Below, in pieces: positions 13,087-25,090 of a DNA stretch of 64,000 nt; position 1 is the first letter of the stretch; every line of letters starts with the position of its first letter. Origin of the DNA: Welwitschia mirabilis (Eukaryota; Gnetophyta; Gnetopsida; Welwitschiales); the NCBI GenBank assembly GCA_051453625.1, contig JBOZIK010000001.1, forward strand, positions 219,496,854 to 219,560,853, in the 5' to 3' direction. A model generated the notes under the pieces. The model did not search any database, was not told where the DNA came from, and was given only the letters and a program-made list of their open reading frames with translations. Made by a program: the position numbers and the translations under genes.

Positions 13087-16000
13087 TATTAATAATCATG
13101 AAAGTAGGATCAAAGGTTACATATCTTGAAATCTATCTCTATGCATTCTTGTTATTAAGAGGCCTTGATTCTTGATAGTAAAACCTTGGTTCTTATCAAT
13201 ATTATTAGTGTTAACTCTTATCTTACTTAATTCCCTTATTTATCCATCATACTAATTCTAACTTCACAATATATATTTCATAATATTATTCATTTAATAT
13301 GCATCATATTTATCATGTCTTATATAATACACATTATATAATATTTTAATAATATTTTATCCTTCCTTGAAATTCATGTTTTCATATTTTGATTACTTGC
13401 AAGTCTAAGATAAAACATTTTATATTGCTTAGCAAAATGATTTTTGAAAATTTTTATTTGGATTATTCTATATATGGATTTGGATATGCTTAAAGATATC
13501 TTAAAAAAGAGAAAACACAACTTTTCTAGCCAACCCTTCAAGAAAGATATAGCATTATGCTTCCCTTAATTTTTCTTATGATGTTGAGCCTTCTAAGATT
13601 AGAATAATGATAATCATTGGTCTTCTATTATTTTTTGTCATTTTCTTCATTATAGAATATAAGACATGAACATGATCTTGGTTTGCATTGATAATTAGTT
13701 TTCAATATGCTTTAGCAATAAGATTTTATGATTATTAATTGTTATCAATAAGTTTTTCTTTTTCTATATTCTATTGCATATCTTTCATGTTATATCCTAA
13801 TTGGTATGGGATGTATTGATATTTTTCTAAAGTGTGAGTTTTGCATAAACTTTTTCTAACTAGATATTCTTTGTTTTAATCAAAAAGAATCTTTAGGTTA
13901 TCCATTCTTTATTTCTCTAAGATCTTATTTTTTATTATACTTGGAATGGGAGCATGGCCTCATAATATATAGGTTAATTCACTTAAGTACAATTCATCTA
14001 TAAGGAAGTGATAAGCAAAGGAAAGGAGCATTAACATTCTTTGTGAAAAAAATTATTCCAATCCACCTTTATAGGGCCTTCTTAAAGTTGTGGCTGATAA
14101 AATTCTTTAGATGGTGAAATGCTCTTTAGATTTGGTAATTAGCATAGATTTTAAGATTATTAAATAGTTTATCCTTTTGAATTCTTGAATACATTTGGAA
14201 ACTTAGAAAAATAGAAATGAAAATAAAATTTGACTTCAATTAGTAACACACAAATGTGAGATAACTTTTATAGAAGTATGTGTAACATATTTGTCTTTGA
14301 ATCCATGTGTAATGCAAGGACCATCCTCTATTCTAGATATAAGAGGTAATTAGTATTATACTCAATAAATACTTTTCATGAACAACATTACACTTTATTC
14401 AATAATTTATATGGTGTTGAAGGAGATTTATTTGATAAAATCTTATTTAAGTTGTACCTTATAGCAATTCATTTTGAATTTCTTTACAAATGGTTTTTAG
14501 ATTAAGTTCCAAAGATAAAAAACTTAATATTTATGATTAAGAAGTGGATATTCAACTAAAATTACACATTTAAAGTTTGACCGATTAGCATTTTGAATCA
14601 AGAGAAACTGTAGATAGATAAATTCAACATTATAAAATGCAAAAGTTAGAAGAGAAAAAAGCAAAAGCTACTTGGAAATAGAAAGTATATGTATTGCAGT
14701 AAAGAACTAAGCTTTCTTATTTAAGTTTCAAGGATGAAACTTTTTAAGGAGTGGAGTAATGTCATGTCCAAATTTTTAAAGGTTTAAAGATTTAGCCTAA
14801 ATAGTTAAATGAAAACTAAACTAAAAATAACTTATTGTTATTGATTCTACAAAGCTAATTTAATTACTATATCTTTATTTACTATCAAATTTATTGAGAT
14901 ATAATTATTTTGTAAAAATTTGTTGTACTAAAATTATTATTCTAAGTGCTTTCTTTTCTTATATAGCCATAATTAATAATATTATTTTTGTAGTATCTCC
15001 TTGGTTATTTAATTAGTGGATAAATTAGTGGTTGTATTAACATTAGTTTCTTTTTATGATTGTTGCATTAATATACCATAATCACTATATTTTTTTATTT
15101 CTTAATTATTATTTTTATGCATGTGAAAAGACTCTTGTAATGATTATAATTATTGGGATGCATTATGTTAGCTTATTTTAATATTTTATTTTAGTAGTGC
15201 ATGCTAAGTAACATCCATAATTATGATATTGCATTTTCTTTTTAAATTCATTATGGAAAATATTCTTTATGTGGCTATTGGAATTACTTATTAAATGGAT
15301 TATCATAATTTCTTATCATACTAATTGTAAGTTATAGAGTATTGAATAAGTATTATTTATTATTATGATGAAACATTAATGCACTTAGTGGTTAGGTAAG
15401 GTAATTATTAGGGGCTATGGAATCCTTACCATCTTTTTTTCATGATGGTGTCTCTTCATATCCTCATGTCTCTTCTTATTCCTACATCCTTTTGTTATAA
15501 ATAAACCCCCTTCTCCTCTCATTTGCATATTTCTGAGAAATCTTTTATTATTTTATATCTTGATGATTTTAAAACTTGGAGCTTGAAGAATATTAGAATT
15601 TTAAAACTTTTAAAAGTATTAAAGTCTTTAAAAGTTCATAAAGTCTTCATCTAATTTAGGTATAGTTCAAGGCTTTATTTATTTCTTGTATGGTCTTATT
15701 TAATATTTGCATCTTTATGTGGTCTTATTTCTCAAATATTTTATATATCTTTATATATTTCTTTAATTTCATCTCAATTTTATTCATTATTATTTCATTC
15801 ATATTGAGATTTAATTAGGTATTTGTTTTATCACTTTCTCAATAAAATTGCAAAATTTTGAGTAGTATTCATAGTTATGAGTATTGGTTTTTATTGTCTT
15901 CTTAATAAATTTTTTATAAGTTAAGCGTGATTTCAATGTAAATTTACTTTTATTGAGGAACTATGTCTTGATGATGTATTGTATTCTTAGATCTTCTTAT

Positions 16001-16999
16001 GATATCTTGAATCTTAAATACTATGGAAATGAGAATTCCATAAATAGTCAAATGAGGTAGTGAAATGTGAGAATCCATAGATCGATAAATAAGGCAATGG
16101 GATTGATAAATTCATAGATGACAAAATGAAGTAGTGAAGTATAATAATATGAGAATCCATAGATTACCAAATGAGGCAATGGATTTCATAGATCACTGAA
16201 TGAGGCAGTGGATGGAAAAGAAAAATATACATGAAAAATCTATTAAAAAAAGAATTATTCTCATATCATTTTTATAAGTTTATTGCTTTAAAATCTTGAA
16301 TTCTTTGGCACTACATTCTTGGATTATTTTGACAATGCACTATTGGACTATTTTGACTATACATTTTTTGTCACAACTTGAATTATCATAGTTATATCTT
16401 GGATTATTTTGGCTACACATCTTGGATTATTTTAACAATTCATCTTGGATTATTTTGGTATTAAATATTAAAGAATATTGTAATTCCTTACCTTATACTT
16501 GGGAATCCTATACCTACCTATTACTTGTTATGAGCCATATTGGGAACTATTATGGTCATATTTCTCACACCATACTTGCATGTGTAGAACCTATTATAAA
16601 TGAAGATGCTAGAAAGAGCTGGTGCATGCAATAATAATTGGCTATTACCTACATGTGTATATATAGGATGTCTTAGTAATTTGTAATATTTATTGACATG
16701 ATCTTATTTATGAGACTCAAGTTTATCTCATATAATAATTATTTACAGATTTATGAATAATGTACTTACATGCCTTTTGCTAAAGAAAATTTTGAATGCT
16801 TAAATCATTTTTTCTTCCTTGCTAAAAGTTATTTTGAGAATTAAATCTAAAATTATGATTATTAGGCTATAAGAATTAGGATGTTACATTTTACTATCAG
16901 ATACATACTTGAAGTTTTGAGGTTATAAAAAGGTGTATGTCACATTTTCATATCAAAGCATTACTTGAAGTTTTAGATTATAAAACAATGGAGGTTATA
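13087..16999 (+). repeat. 3' LTR of the LARD-like element
   Basis: Direct partner of 5,199-9,162, matching from about 13,167 to its end with the same order of landmarks. TATA is at 15,496-15,503, AATAAA at 15,841-15,846, short tandem repeats at 16,035-16,225 and 16,315-16,470, and the duplicated terminal junctions at 16,886-16,999. The first 80 bp have no counterpart in the left LTR. The end abuts Athila integrase sequence reading on the minus strand. A 70-residue open frame at 16,422-16,634 falls across the short repeats and is not conserved as an open frame in the other LTR, so I treat it as chance. Confidence 0.8.
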
Positions 17000-18749
17000 C
17001 CATCAGTCCAAAGGTTCTAAGAGGTTCACAAAATTTACAAAAATNNNNNNNNNNNNNNNNNNNNNNNNNNNNNNNNNNNNNNNNNNNNNNNNNNNNNNNN
17101 GGTAGTTTTATTAAAGGCGAAGTGACCACCACATGTTTTTGAGTGACATAACTTAAGAACATTTTGAATCTCACTTTGAGGGATGCATCTCTAAATGATC
17201 CTATCAGAACAATATTTAAAAAGGTATGGATCATTTCAAAAGTAATATTTCACATGAATTAAAAAATCCTTTTATCATTAAGGATCTAATAATAAAGTAC
17301 AATTTCAGAGACAAAATAATTATAAATATTAGCATATCAAATCACTTTAGAAATGGAGAAAAGACATTCATTAGGAAATAAATCATTAATAAGAGTGATG
17401 TGTTACAAGTCATGTGAGGAATATAAGACAAATGATTAGTAACTACATTTTCAAAACCCTTCTTATCATTAATTTCAAGATCAAATTCATGTAGTAGAAT
17501 AACCCAATTAAAGAGTTTAAGATTGTCATATTTCTTAGGAAAAAAAGTATCTAAGAGATGAGTGGTCTATGTAGATAATTTTCTTAGATCTTAAGAGGTA
17601 TTATCTAAATGTTTCTAAAACAAAAAAAATTATTAAAAATTCTTTCTTAGTAGTAATATAATTACATTGCTTGTTATTTAGGGTTTTGCTAATATATACT
17701 ATGGATTTCTTGTTCATTCTTTATCCTAAAATAGCATCAACTATGTAATTACTTATTTTACACATAAGCTCAAAGGGTAGTAACTAGTTGGGTGATTAGA
17801 TGATAGGTGATAAATTAATTCAATTTGCTTTTAAGTTAATCAAAAGATTATTGACATTCATGGATCTACTCAAAAGAACATCTTTACCTAAAAGGTTATA
17901 TGAAGGTTTGGAAATTTTGCTAAAGTTATCAATGAATCTTCTATAGTACCTAGCATGCCCAAGAAAAGAGATAATATGTTTAACTTTTTGTGGAGTAGGT
18001 AGTAATAATTAAAAAAACTTTTATAGGGTTTTATGAAATTCCATCCTTGGAAATGATGTGGTTTAATATAATACCCCTATTTACCATGAAGTAGCACTTT
18101 TCCCAATGTAGAACTATACATTTTTCAATGAAATTAATAAGAACAAATTCAAGATTTATGAGCTAATGCTTAAAAGATATTATTTATATTAAAAATTCAT
18201 CCATAAATATTTTAACACAAGTTTATAAAAATTTGGAAAATATGTTAAGCATACAATATTGAAAGGTAGTAGGTGCATTAAGAAGTCCAAGGACATTCAT
18301 TTATGGAAAAAGTTTCATAAGAATAAATAAAAGTAGTTTTTCTTAGTCTTTGGGGTAATTTTAATTAATTATAACCTAAGAATTCACTCCAAAAAAAAGG
18401 GATGGCTATCTAATTTCTCAAGTATTTGATCAAAAAAGGGTAAAGGAAAATTATTCTTCTTGATTACAACATTAAGATTTCTATAGTTTATGCACATCCT
18501 CCACTTCATAGTAGGCCTCGTAGGGATATGTTCTTTGTATTTATTATGTACTAGTATAAATCTAGTCTTGTTAGCTACTATTTGAGTACTTACCTCATTA
18601 CTATCAAAGATAGAATAGATGATACTATTATATGGGAGTTTAATCACCTTGTTCTTCATAACTTTCTTTAATGGGGTTAAGTCTTCATTGGAGTTTAATG
18701 CTTGTTTTGACATTATCCTTAAGTTATATGTGGTGGATGAAAATAATAT
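17000..18749 (-). pseudogene. Athila-type Ty3/gypsy pol: RT, RNase H and integrase zinc finger (decayed)
   Basis: Read on the minus strand from 18,749 downward. It starts with FIHHI, the residues just before the RT domain, then QRRLNP-like sequence after a frameshift. An open 110-codon stretch (18,384-18,713) carries the Athila RT signature IPTRPTMKWRMCINYRNLN followed by FPLPFFDQILEKL. Lower down come the RNase H end FNWVILLHEFDLEINDKKG (about 17,480-17,540), an INDLFPNECLF linker and the integrase zinc finger CHSKTCGGHF (about 17,120-17,150). A 56-N gap (17,045-17,100) follows, then FCKFC, the second half of the HHCC finger. Stops and frameshifts are frequent. Upstream pol continues at 28,726 beyond the copia insertion, and the integrase continues at 5,198 beyond the LARD-like insertion. 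Confidence 0.88.
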
Positions 18750-18852
18750 GGCATGACAAACTCTATTTACCCTACTCTCCCCTCTAAGATTCTTGATCCC
18801 ACAGTATTTTCATCTACCACATATAAATTAAGGATAATCTCAAAACAATGAT
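18702..18852. repeat. Foldback at the copia 3' junction (inverted LTR end plus Athila flank)
   Basis: About 48 bp of Athila coding sequence on the minus strand (18,749 down to 18,702) recurs in inverted orientation on the plus strand at 18,803-18,852. In between, the plus strand reads CTCTAAGATTCTTGATCCCA, which matches the end of the copia LTR (the reverse complement of the sequence starting at 27,376) in the wrong orientation. The inverted copy keeps a full junction: LTR end, then GTATT, then Athila TTCATCTACC. GTATT pairs with GTCTT at the other end of the copia (28,726-28,730), so it is probably the original target duplication. Confidence 0.75.
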
Positions 18853-19675
18853 TCAACAATGAATACAACAAATAATTTCACAATGATTCAATAGTGGTAC
18901 ATTGATTTTGACTCTTAGAAAATATATAGTAGAAGTATTTTAGGATTTTTACAAGTATAAAGACCTTCTAACAGAAAAAAAAAATAGGTTTATAATATCT
19001 AGAAAGATACTATTTCCATCATTATCAGTTGACCACTTGAAATGTTTGGTTTATTTGATTTGGTATCTTCACTAAAGTTGGTCAACCTTATGTTCTTCTA
19101 GTTAACCCCTATTTCTTATAGCTCCATGTATGATTGACTTATGAGGATTTAGTTAATCCTTAGAGTCTACTTAAGCACTAGTCTAGTCTCCTACATATTC
19201 ATCCAGTTTTCCCCTTGTTCAAGAAAAATTGCAACATTGATTTTCGCTCTAGGTTTGGTTGATTCCATAAATGTCCAATCGACCCCTTACTGAAAAAGGG
19301 TAAAAATATCATTCCAAGTCTGGTTGACCTCTTAGAAATCTAGTCGACCTTGGACAATCAGCTGTGAAACTTTGATACTCAGGTTTATTCGACCCCTTAA
19401 TGATTAGTTATGCAGTATTAGATTCTCAGGTCTGGTCAACCCCTTATTTAATCAATCGATCGCTCTGAATTTATTTCATTTTAGTGTGAGCTTCAGGTGT
19501 GTTTGACCCCTTAGGAATCTGGTTAACCCATTAAGAGGGTATGAAATTGATAAGTTCAAGTTTAAATTATGACAAATTATTTTAGCTTCTAATGTTTTTT
19601 TTTCATAGGATACAACATATTATGGTAAACAAAAAACATTAGATTGACATCAAATTAGTAAATATTAACTCAATA
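18853..19675 (-). repeat. Copia 3' LTR, truncated
   Basis: It aligns with 27,886-28,725 of the 5' LTR. Shared blocks include AATATATAGTAGAAGTATTT, TTAGGATTTTTACAAGTA and the terminal AATATTAACTCAA. The last roughly 510 bp of the LTR are missing from this orientation and are replaced by the foldback at 18,702-18,852. The LTR start reads TATTGAGTT on the minus strand, a decayed TGTTGAG. Degenerate TCTGGTTGACCCCTTA-type motifs recur along its length. Confidence 0.85.
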
Positions 19676-19690
19676 ATCTTCCCCTTTGAT
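19676..19690 (-). other. Copia polypurine tract
   Basis: On the minus strand ATCAAAGGGGAAGAT stands immediately before the LTR start. This is the usual 'TCAAAGGGGGAGAT' tract of this copia group and fixes the element's orientation. Confidence 0.85.
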
Positions 19691-22060
19691 ATTGATGAAA
19701 AACTTATACTTAGTTAAAAATATTAAGTCTTGGAAAATATCTCCCTCAAAAAATGCCCATTAAATTTACAAGTAATATTGAACATTTATATCAAATAAGA
19801 AATTTTTAGAGATTTTCTAACTTGTGCCATAATTATAATAATTTGTAGTACAATTTGGGAGGCAAGTAAAATCCAACATATATGTGATAAAAATATTTTA
19901 CTCAAGANNNNNNNNNNNNNNNNNNNNNNNNNNNNNNNNNNNNNNNNNNNNNNNNNNNNNNNNNNNNNNNNNNNNNNNNNNNNNNNNNNNNNNNNNNNNN
20001 NNNNNNNNNNNNNNAAAATTAATCATTATAATAGAAAAGTACTTATTAAGAGCAATTATAATTGAATAAAGCAGCTTAAATAACTAACTAATTCTTCCTC
20101 TTTTAACATCAATAACAAATGAGAGAAGGAAAACAAGCATAAAGACATAAGAAAACATAATCAAATAGAAAATATTAATCAGATTCCTTAGCTTGCTTCT
20201 CCAATCATTCTTTAGAGTCTTCCTCTTCTTCTATAATCATCTTATATGCTAAGCTTCTATCTTTATCTGAAGTATCNNNNNNNNNNNNNNNNNNNNNNNN
20301 NNNNNNNNNNNNNNNNNNNNNNNNNNNNNNNNNNNNNNNNNNNNNNNNNNNNNNNNNNNNNNNNAGTGAAGCTTGCTTAAGAAAAGGAGATTTAGAGGAT
20401 TTTTTAGAATCTACAAAGATATGCATGTAATACAATGTTGCACACCTAATGGTTGATATAGGATTAAGGGTTTTTAGCTCTGGGTGAATCTAGACTCTAT
20501 ACTGATGACAGAGATTTGCAATCAATACTAAGTATGGAAGATCATATTCTTCAGCATTATGGAAGGATCATTAATATAGTGTCTAGTTCCTACTAAATAC
20601 ATCAAATATGCCTTGTAGTTAGAGGTCTCATCACGATGACCCACAAAGATAAGAAATTATAAGTAAATACTAAATGCAAAAACTATACTTTGTGATAAGA
20701 AGAGAAGTAGAAAGGGTGGTTTTCCATCGTTAAAACTTACCATAAAGCTCCCTTATTACCTATGCTTTATCTTATATGGAGTTATGAAGAGTACAAAACT
20801 CATCATAGTTTCCTCTTGGAAGATTAGTAACAGTAGCAATGAGGTTTGTAGTAATCCTTATCTTTTATCCCAAAACCACAATTTCTAGGGTATTGGTATT
20901 TGAATCCAAAAAAGCATTGATGTAGGACATGATAGTATGATAGTGAGAAAAGGGTATGTAAGTTCTAAAACATCAAGTAAGTAGGAAAGATGTAGATCTC
21001 NNNNNNNNNNNNNNNNNNNNNNNNNNNNNNNNNNNNNNNNNNNNNNNNNNNNNNNNNNNNNNNNNNNNNNNNNNNNNNNNNNNNNNNNNNNNNNNNNNNN
21101 NNNNNNNNNNNNNNNNNNNNNNNNNNNNNNNNNNNNNNNNNNNNNNNNNNNNNNNNNNNNNNNNNNNNNNNNNNNNNNNNNNNNNNNNNNNNNNNNNNNN
21201 NNNNNNNNNNNNNNNNNNNNNNNNNNNNNNNNNNNNNNNNNNNNNNNNNNNNNNNNNNNNNNNNNNNNNNNNNNNNNNNNNNNNNNNNNNNNNNNNNNNN
21301 NNNNNNNNNNNNNNNNNNNNNNNNNNNNNNNNNNNNNNNNNNNNNNNNNNNNNNNNNNNNNNNNNNNNNNNNNNNNNNNNNNNNNNNNNNNNNNNNNNNN
21401 NNNNNNNNNNNNNNNNNNNNNNNNNNNNNNNNNNNNNNNNNNNNNNNNNNNNNNNNNNNNNNNNNNNNNNNNAACATCAAGTAAGTAGGAAAGATGTAGA
21501 TCTCGTAAGAGTTGCACCACATCTTAAAGTTTCTTAAGCTCTATAGTAGCAATAGTCCTCTCTTGGTATACTAAATTCCTCTCAAACTTCTCAGAAAACT
21601 TCTCTATTACTTTTTCAAATATGCAATAGTAGAAATATGAAGGATATTTATTGGCATCCTCTTTTTTTCACCTTCTGAAAAGGCCCTCAGCCATTGCAAC
21701 CACATGGCAATAGCTTAAAGATTAAAAAAAAAAACCTATAAGGAAAAAACTAGATCTGAAGGAGACATGTGGCTAGAAGACAATGAATATGGTTTGGGCT
21801 CCACTAGATTTTAAAGAAAAGGGTAATAAGTGATATTTGATAAAGAAATTGGATCCATTACATTTTCTACTACATTGTAACCCTACAGATTCAATCGATC
21901 AGTTTGAGGTCTGGTCAACCCATCAATGCATAGGTCATAGTACTTGAGGTCTGGATGACTAGGATTTGGTTTAAATTACTAATCACATATGGTAACCAAA
22001 TTATAGATCCAATCGATTACCTACAATTAGTTAGAGGATAGAGAGATAACTCCCAATTCA
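19691..22060 (-). pseudogene. Copia region 3' of RNase H, possible extra domain (decayed)
   Basis: About 2.3 kb separates RNase H from the polypurine tract, longer than in simple copia elements. It is interrupted by gaps at 19,908-20,014, 20,277-20,364 and 21,001-21,472. On the minus strand near 20,400-20,560 I read LPYLVLIANLCHQYRV, then TLYYMHIFVDSKKS, which resembles the 'LPYGMLLTKIF.HF' block seen in the extra 3' region of SIRE-like and similar copia elements. Near 21,500-21,560 is ELKKL followed by VVQLLRDLHLSYLLDVL. The frame is broken many times. The family is only suggested, and I assign no function. Part of 21,880-22,020 again carries the LTR-like motif GGTCTGGTCAACCC. Confidence 0.35.
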
Positions 22061-23560
22061 TTATGAAGATAAATAAAATTATCAAAGTTTAGAAGTTTAG
22101 TGAAGATATCAACAAGTTGACAATATATACTATTATTTCCTTTTTTAACTTGTTTCTAAGAAAATGATGTTTTAACTTAATATGATTAGTTATGAAATGT
22201 TGAACAGAGTTTTTAGAAATATTAATTATACTAGTATTATCATAAAAAATAAGAACTTGTTCAAAACCTACACCAAAATTCTTTAGCATTTTCTTCATTT
22301 AAAGGAAATAAGCATAATAACTCCCTACTACTATATACTCAGCTTTAGCTATTAAAAGGAAAATTGAGTTTTTATTTTTGCTAGCCCATTATAGTAAGCA
22401 TAATCCTAATAAAAAATAATTACTAGTTATGATTTTTCGATCATCCTTACACCTAACCCAATCTACATAACTAAGTCTTGTAAGATTAAAAGATGTCTTT
22501 ATTGGATGCCATAATCCAAAACCACATGTGCCTTTTATATATCTTATTATTCTTTTACTAGCTTATAGGTAAGATTCATTTAGTTGGATTTGGTATCTTT
22601 AATACACAATAATACTAAACCTAATATTAGGTCTATTTGTTGTTAGATACAACAAACTTCCTATCATACTTCTATAAAGCTTTTAATCTACTGATTTTTC
22701 ATGTTTATCTAGACTAACTTTACAAGAAGTGGACATAGGTGTGTCAGTTGTTTTAGCAATTTCCAATCCAAATAGTTTGATCAAATTCTTTGCATATTTA
22801 AATTGAGATATAAAAATTTTATTTTTTTATTACTTAATTTATAAACCAAAAAACATTGTAATCTCATCCAACATACTCATCTCAAAGTGTATTGTCATGA
22901 TATTAGCAAATTATTTTGATAAATCTTTGCTAGAGGCATCAAAAATTATATCATTCACATAAATTCGAATAATAATGAAATCTATTTTCAAGTTCTTGAT
23001 AAATAAAGTTTTATCTACTATTCTACATATATAATCATTTTCATTTAGAAATGTGGATATTTTTTTATATCAAGCTCTTGGAGCTTGCTTCAATCTATGT
23101 AAAGCCTTATTAAGTCTATATACATAATCAAATTTGTAAGGAACTATAAACTCCTGTAGTCGTTCTACACATACTTCTTCATTTAGGGTTTCATTTGAAA
23201 AGGCACTTTTTACATCCATTTCATACACTTTAATATTCTTTAAGGCTGCATAAGATTAAAACATTCTAATGCTATTAAGCCTTTCTATAGGAGTAAAAGT
23301 ATCACCTATATTAATACCTTTAATTTGGTTGTAGCCTTATACTACTAATCTTGCTTTGTTTTTTATAATATTCTTTTGCTTATCATACTTGTTTTTGAAG
23401 ATCCACTTTGTTCCAATGACATTTTTATCTTTTGGCCTTTCAAGAAGCTTCCATGCATCATTCCTTTTAAATTGTTGTAATTCATCTTGCATGGACATCA
23501 TGCACTCTTCATGGAATTCTACTTCTTCAAACTTCTTAGGTTCAATTTATGAAACATAAA
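22060..23560 (-). pseudogene. Copia reverse transcriptase and RNase H (decayed)
   Basis: On the minus strand from about 23,560: FIEPKKFEEVEFHEEC, then DELQQFKRNDAWKLL, NVIGTKWIFKNKYD and NKARLVV, the standard start of copia RT. KVYEMDVKSAFSNETL follows, then APRA and the catalytic block at 22,936-22,962, read as IYVNDIIFDAS. The family's YVDD has become YVND, so one catalytic aspartate is lost. The palm end is MIGSLLYLTTNRPNI (about 22,620-22,680). RNase H follows with GTCGFGLWHP, AKAEYI (about 22,330-22,350) and DNTSIINISKNSVQH, HIKLKHHFLRNKL near the end (22,089-22,298 is open). Stops replace several glutamine and tryptophan codons. The enzyme would copy element RNA into DNA in virus-like particles. 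This copy cannot. Confidence 0.93.
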
Positions 23561-23899
23561 AAATGTGAGCACAAAAATTCTTCATAAAGTTCCTTGTTCT
23601 AATCTTTGAGTTAATGTCTCTAATGATATACCATAAAGGGTTATCTTTTAGCTCTTTAAACTTTTTAGTAATGAATTCTTTCATTGAAACGTCTTCTTCT
23701 TTTTTGGTTGAATTTTTTTTTTTTTTGTTTTCCCTTTTTTCGTTTTGTGGAAGTGCTTAGATATGTGTTTTCTTCATCATTGAAAGGAAGAGGTTTTGTG
23801 CTAACATCATTTTTTTTGCACATTTATTAATGCTTCCATGGTTAAGCTTCTCTTGTTGAAAGTACATAAGCTCTACTTCAAGTAGAATACTCTAAACAT

Positions 23900-24700
23900 A
23901 TTTCTTCATTAACTTCTGATTCAAATTTACTTAGGTGCTTTCTATTCTTTAATACAAAACACTTACTCCCAAATACTTTAAATTATGAAACATTTGGTTG
24001 TCTTTCTTTCTATAGCTCATAAGGAGTTTTATCTATTCCCTATCTAAGGTAAACTCTATTTATGATATAACAAGTGGTACTTACAGCTTCAACACAAAAT
24101 GTTTTTGGAACATCCTTGTCATTTAACATTGTTCTTGTCATTTCTTGGAGGACTTTATTTTTTCTTTTAGCAGCTTCATTTTATTGAGGCATTTTAGGGG
24201 CTAAGAATAGGCGTTTAATATCATTGTCAATACAATATTATTTAAACAAATAATTTTCAAACTCATCACTATCATTAATTCTAATTTTCCTAATGGTGTA
24301 ACCTTTTTCATTTTAAATTTTATTGCATATTTCAACCTAATGTTTATACATTTTAAATTTGTTAGTAAGAAAGGCAACCCATGTATGTCTTAAAAAATTA
24401 TCAATCATGGTTAACAAATAGCATTTTTCTTATATACTTTGGGTTTAGGCTGGTTCTACCAAGTCCATATGAATAAGCTCTAAAGATATTATTGTGAAAA
24501 ATTGGTTTTCACTTTTGTGTGATGTCCTAGCTTGTTTTTCTTTTTGGCATGCATCACAAAGACCATTTTTTCAATATTAATTTTTGGAATTCCTTTGACA
24601 ATTTCTTTTCTAATAATTACTTACAAATGATCATAATTTACATGATCTAAACATTTATGCCAAATCCCTTTTTGATTAACATGAGAAAAATAACAAGAAA
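23900..24700 (-). pseudogene. Copia integrase (decayed)
   Basis: Minus strand, from about 24,690: IWHKCLDHVNYDHL, then GLCDACQKEKQARTSHKS, which together form the HHCC zinc-binding finger with the two cysteines kept. LIHMDLVEPA and MIDNFLRHTWVAFL begin the catalytic core. Then come CVQNEKGYTIRKIRI, DEFENYLF, and FLAPKMPQ followed by a stop and NE, where the family has PQQNG plus the catalytic glutamate region. KNKVLQEMARTMLND and VYLR end the domain. Several frames are needed to follow it, and stops are frequent. It lies between protease and RT, the order that defines Ty1/copia. Confidence 0.9.
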
Positions 24701-24799
24701 AAAATAATTAATCAATGCTATAGACATATTCTATTCTTTTAGCTTTGAGAATAATATCATTTGTTTACCATGTATAACTTTATATTTTATACCATAACA

Positions 24800-25060
24800 A
24801 ACAACCTTATGACCTTTATCATAAATTTAACTAATGCTAAGTAAATTATGCTTCAAACCATTAACATACAAAACTTCATTTATTTTGAATAGGTTACCTC
24901 CACTAATGTATCTAATTTCTTCAATCTTGGCTGTTTTATTGTTACTGAAACTAACTTCTCCACCATTAAAGATATTTAGATATTTGAATCTAGACTTATC
25001 CTTTATCATGTATTGAGAGAAGCTACTATTCAAATACTAGCTAGTTTTATTTAATACCTT
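24800..25060 (-). pseudogene. Copia protease end and GAG pre-integrase segment
   Basis: An open stretch on the minus strand (24,827-25,033) reads NSSFSQYMIKDKSRF, then FNGGEVSFSNNKTAKI and VLYVNGLKHNLLSIS. In this family the first block is 'LDSGCSRHMTGDKS'. Here the catalytic DSG triad is NSS, so the protease is inactive. The last block is the well-conserved VxGLKHNLLSIS that leads into the integrase. Confidence 0.88.
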
Positions 25061-25090
25061 GAAAGCTATTTGAATCAAAAGGATTTTCAA

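Larger units (their letters stand above)
5199..16999 (+). mobile_element. LARD-like non-autonomous LTR retrotransposon with about 3.9 kb LTRs
   Basis: Two direct copies of a roughly 3.9 kb sequence, 5,199-9,162 and 13,087-16,999, enclose about 3.9 kb of unique DNA. A primer-site match follows the left copy and a purine tract precedes the right copy, so the element reads on the plus strand. It interrupts the integrase of a minus-strand Athila-type element: the zinc-finger half ends at about 17,001 and the catalytic half resumes at about 5,198. I found no gag, protease, RT or integrase in the interior on either strand. Long LTRs plus a noncoding interior fit the LARD class described from grasses. 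The LTR-end and PBS style resembles Tekay/Del chromoviruses, which may have supplied its enzymes. The left LTR appears to lack about 80 bp of its start, and I found no clear target duplication. Confidence 0.8.

Noticed and set aside
16422-16634. 70-codon plus-strand open frame as a gene
   Set aside because: It lies within the long 3' LTR across short tandem repeats and is not open in the matching part of the 5' LTR.
20885-21522. Two long minus-strand open frames of 185-211 codons
   Set aside because: Almost all of their length is the 472-N gap, and both edges of the gap are the same 32 bp. They are not real frames.
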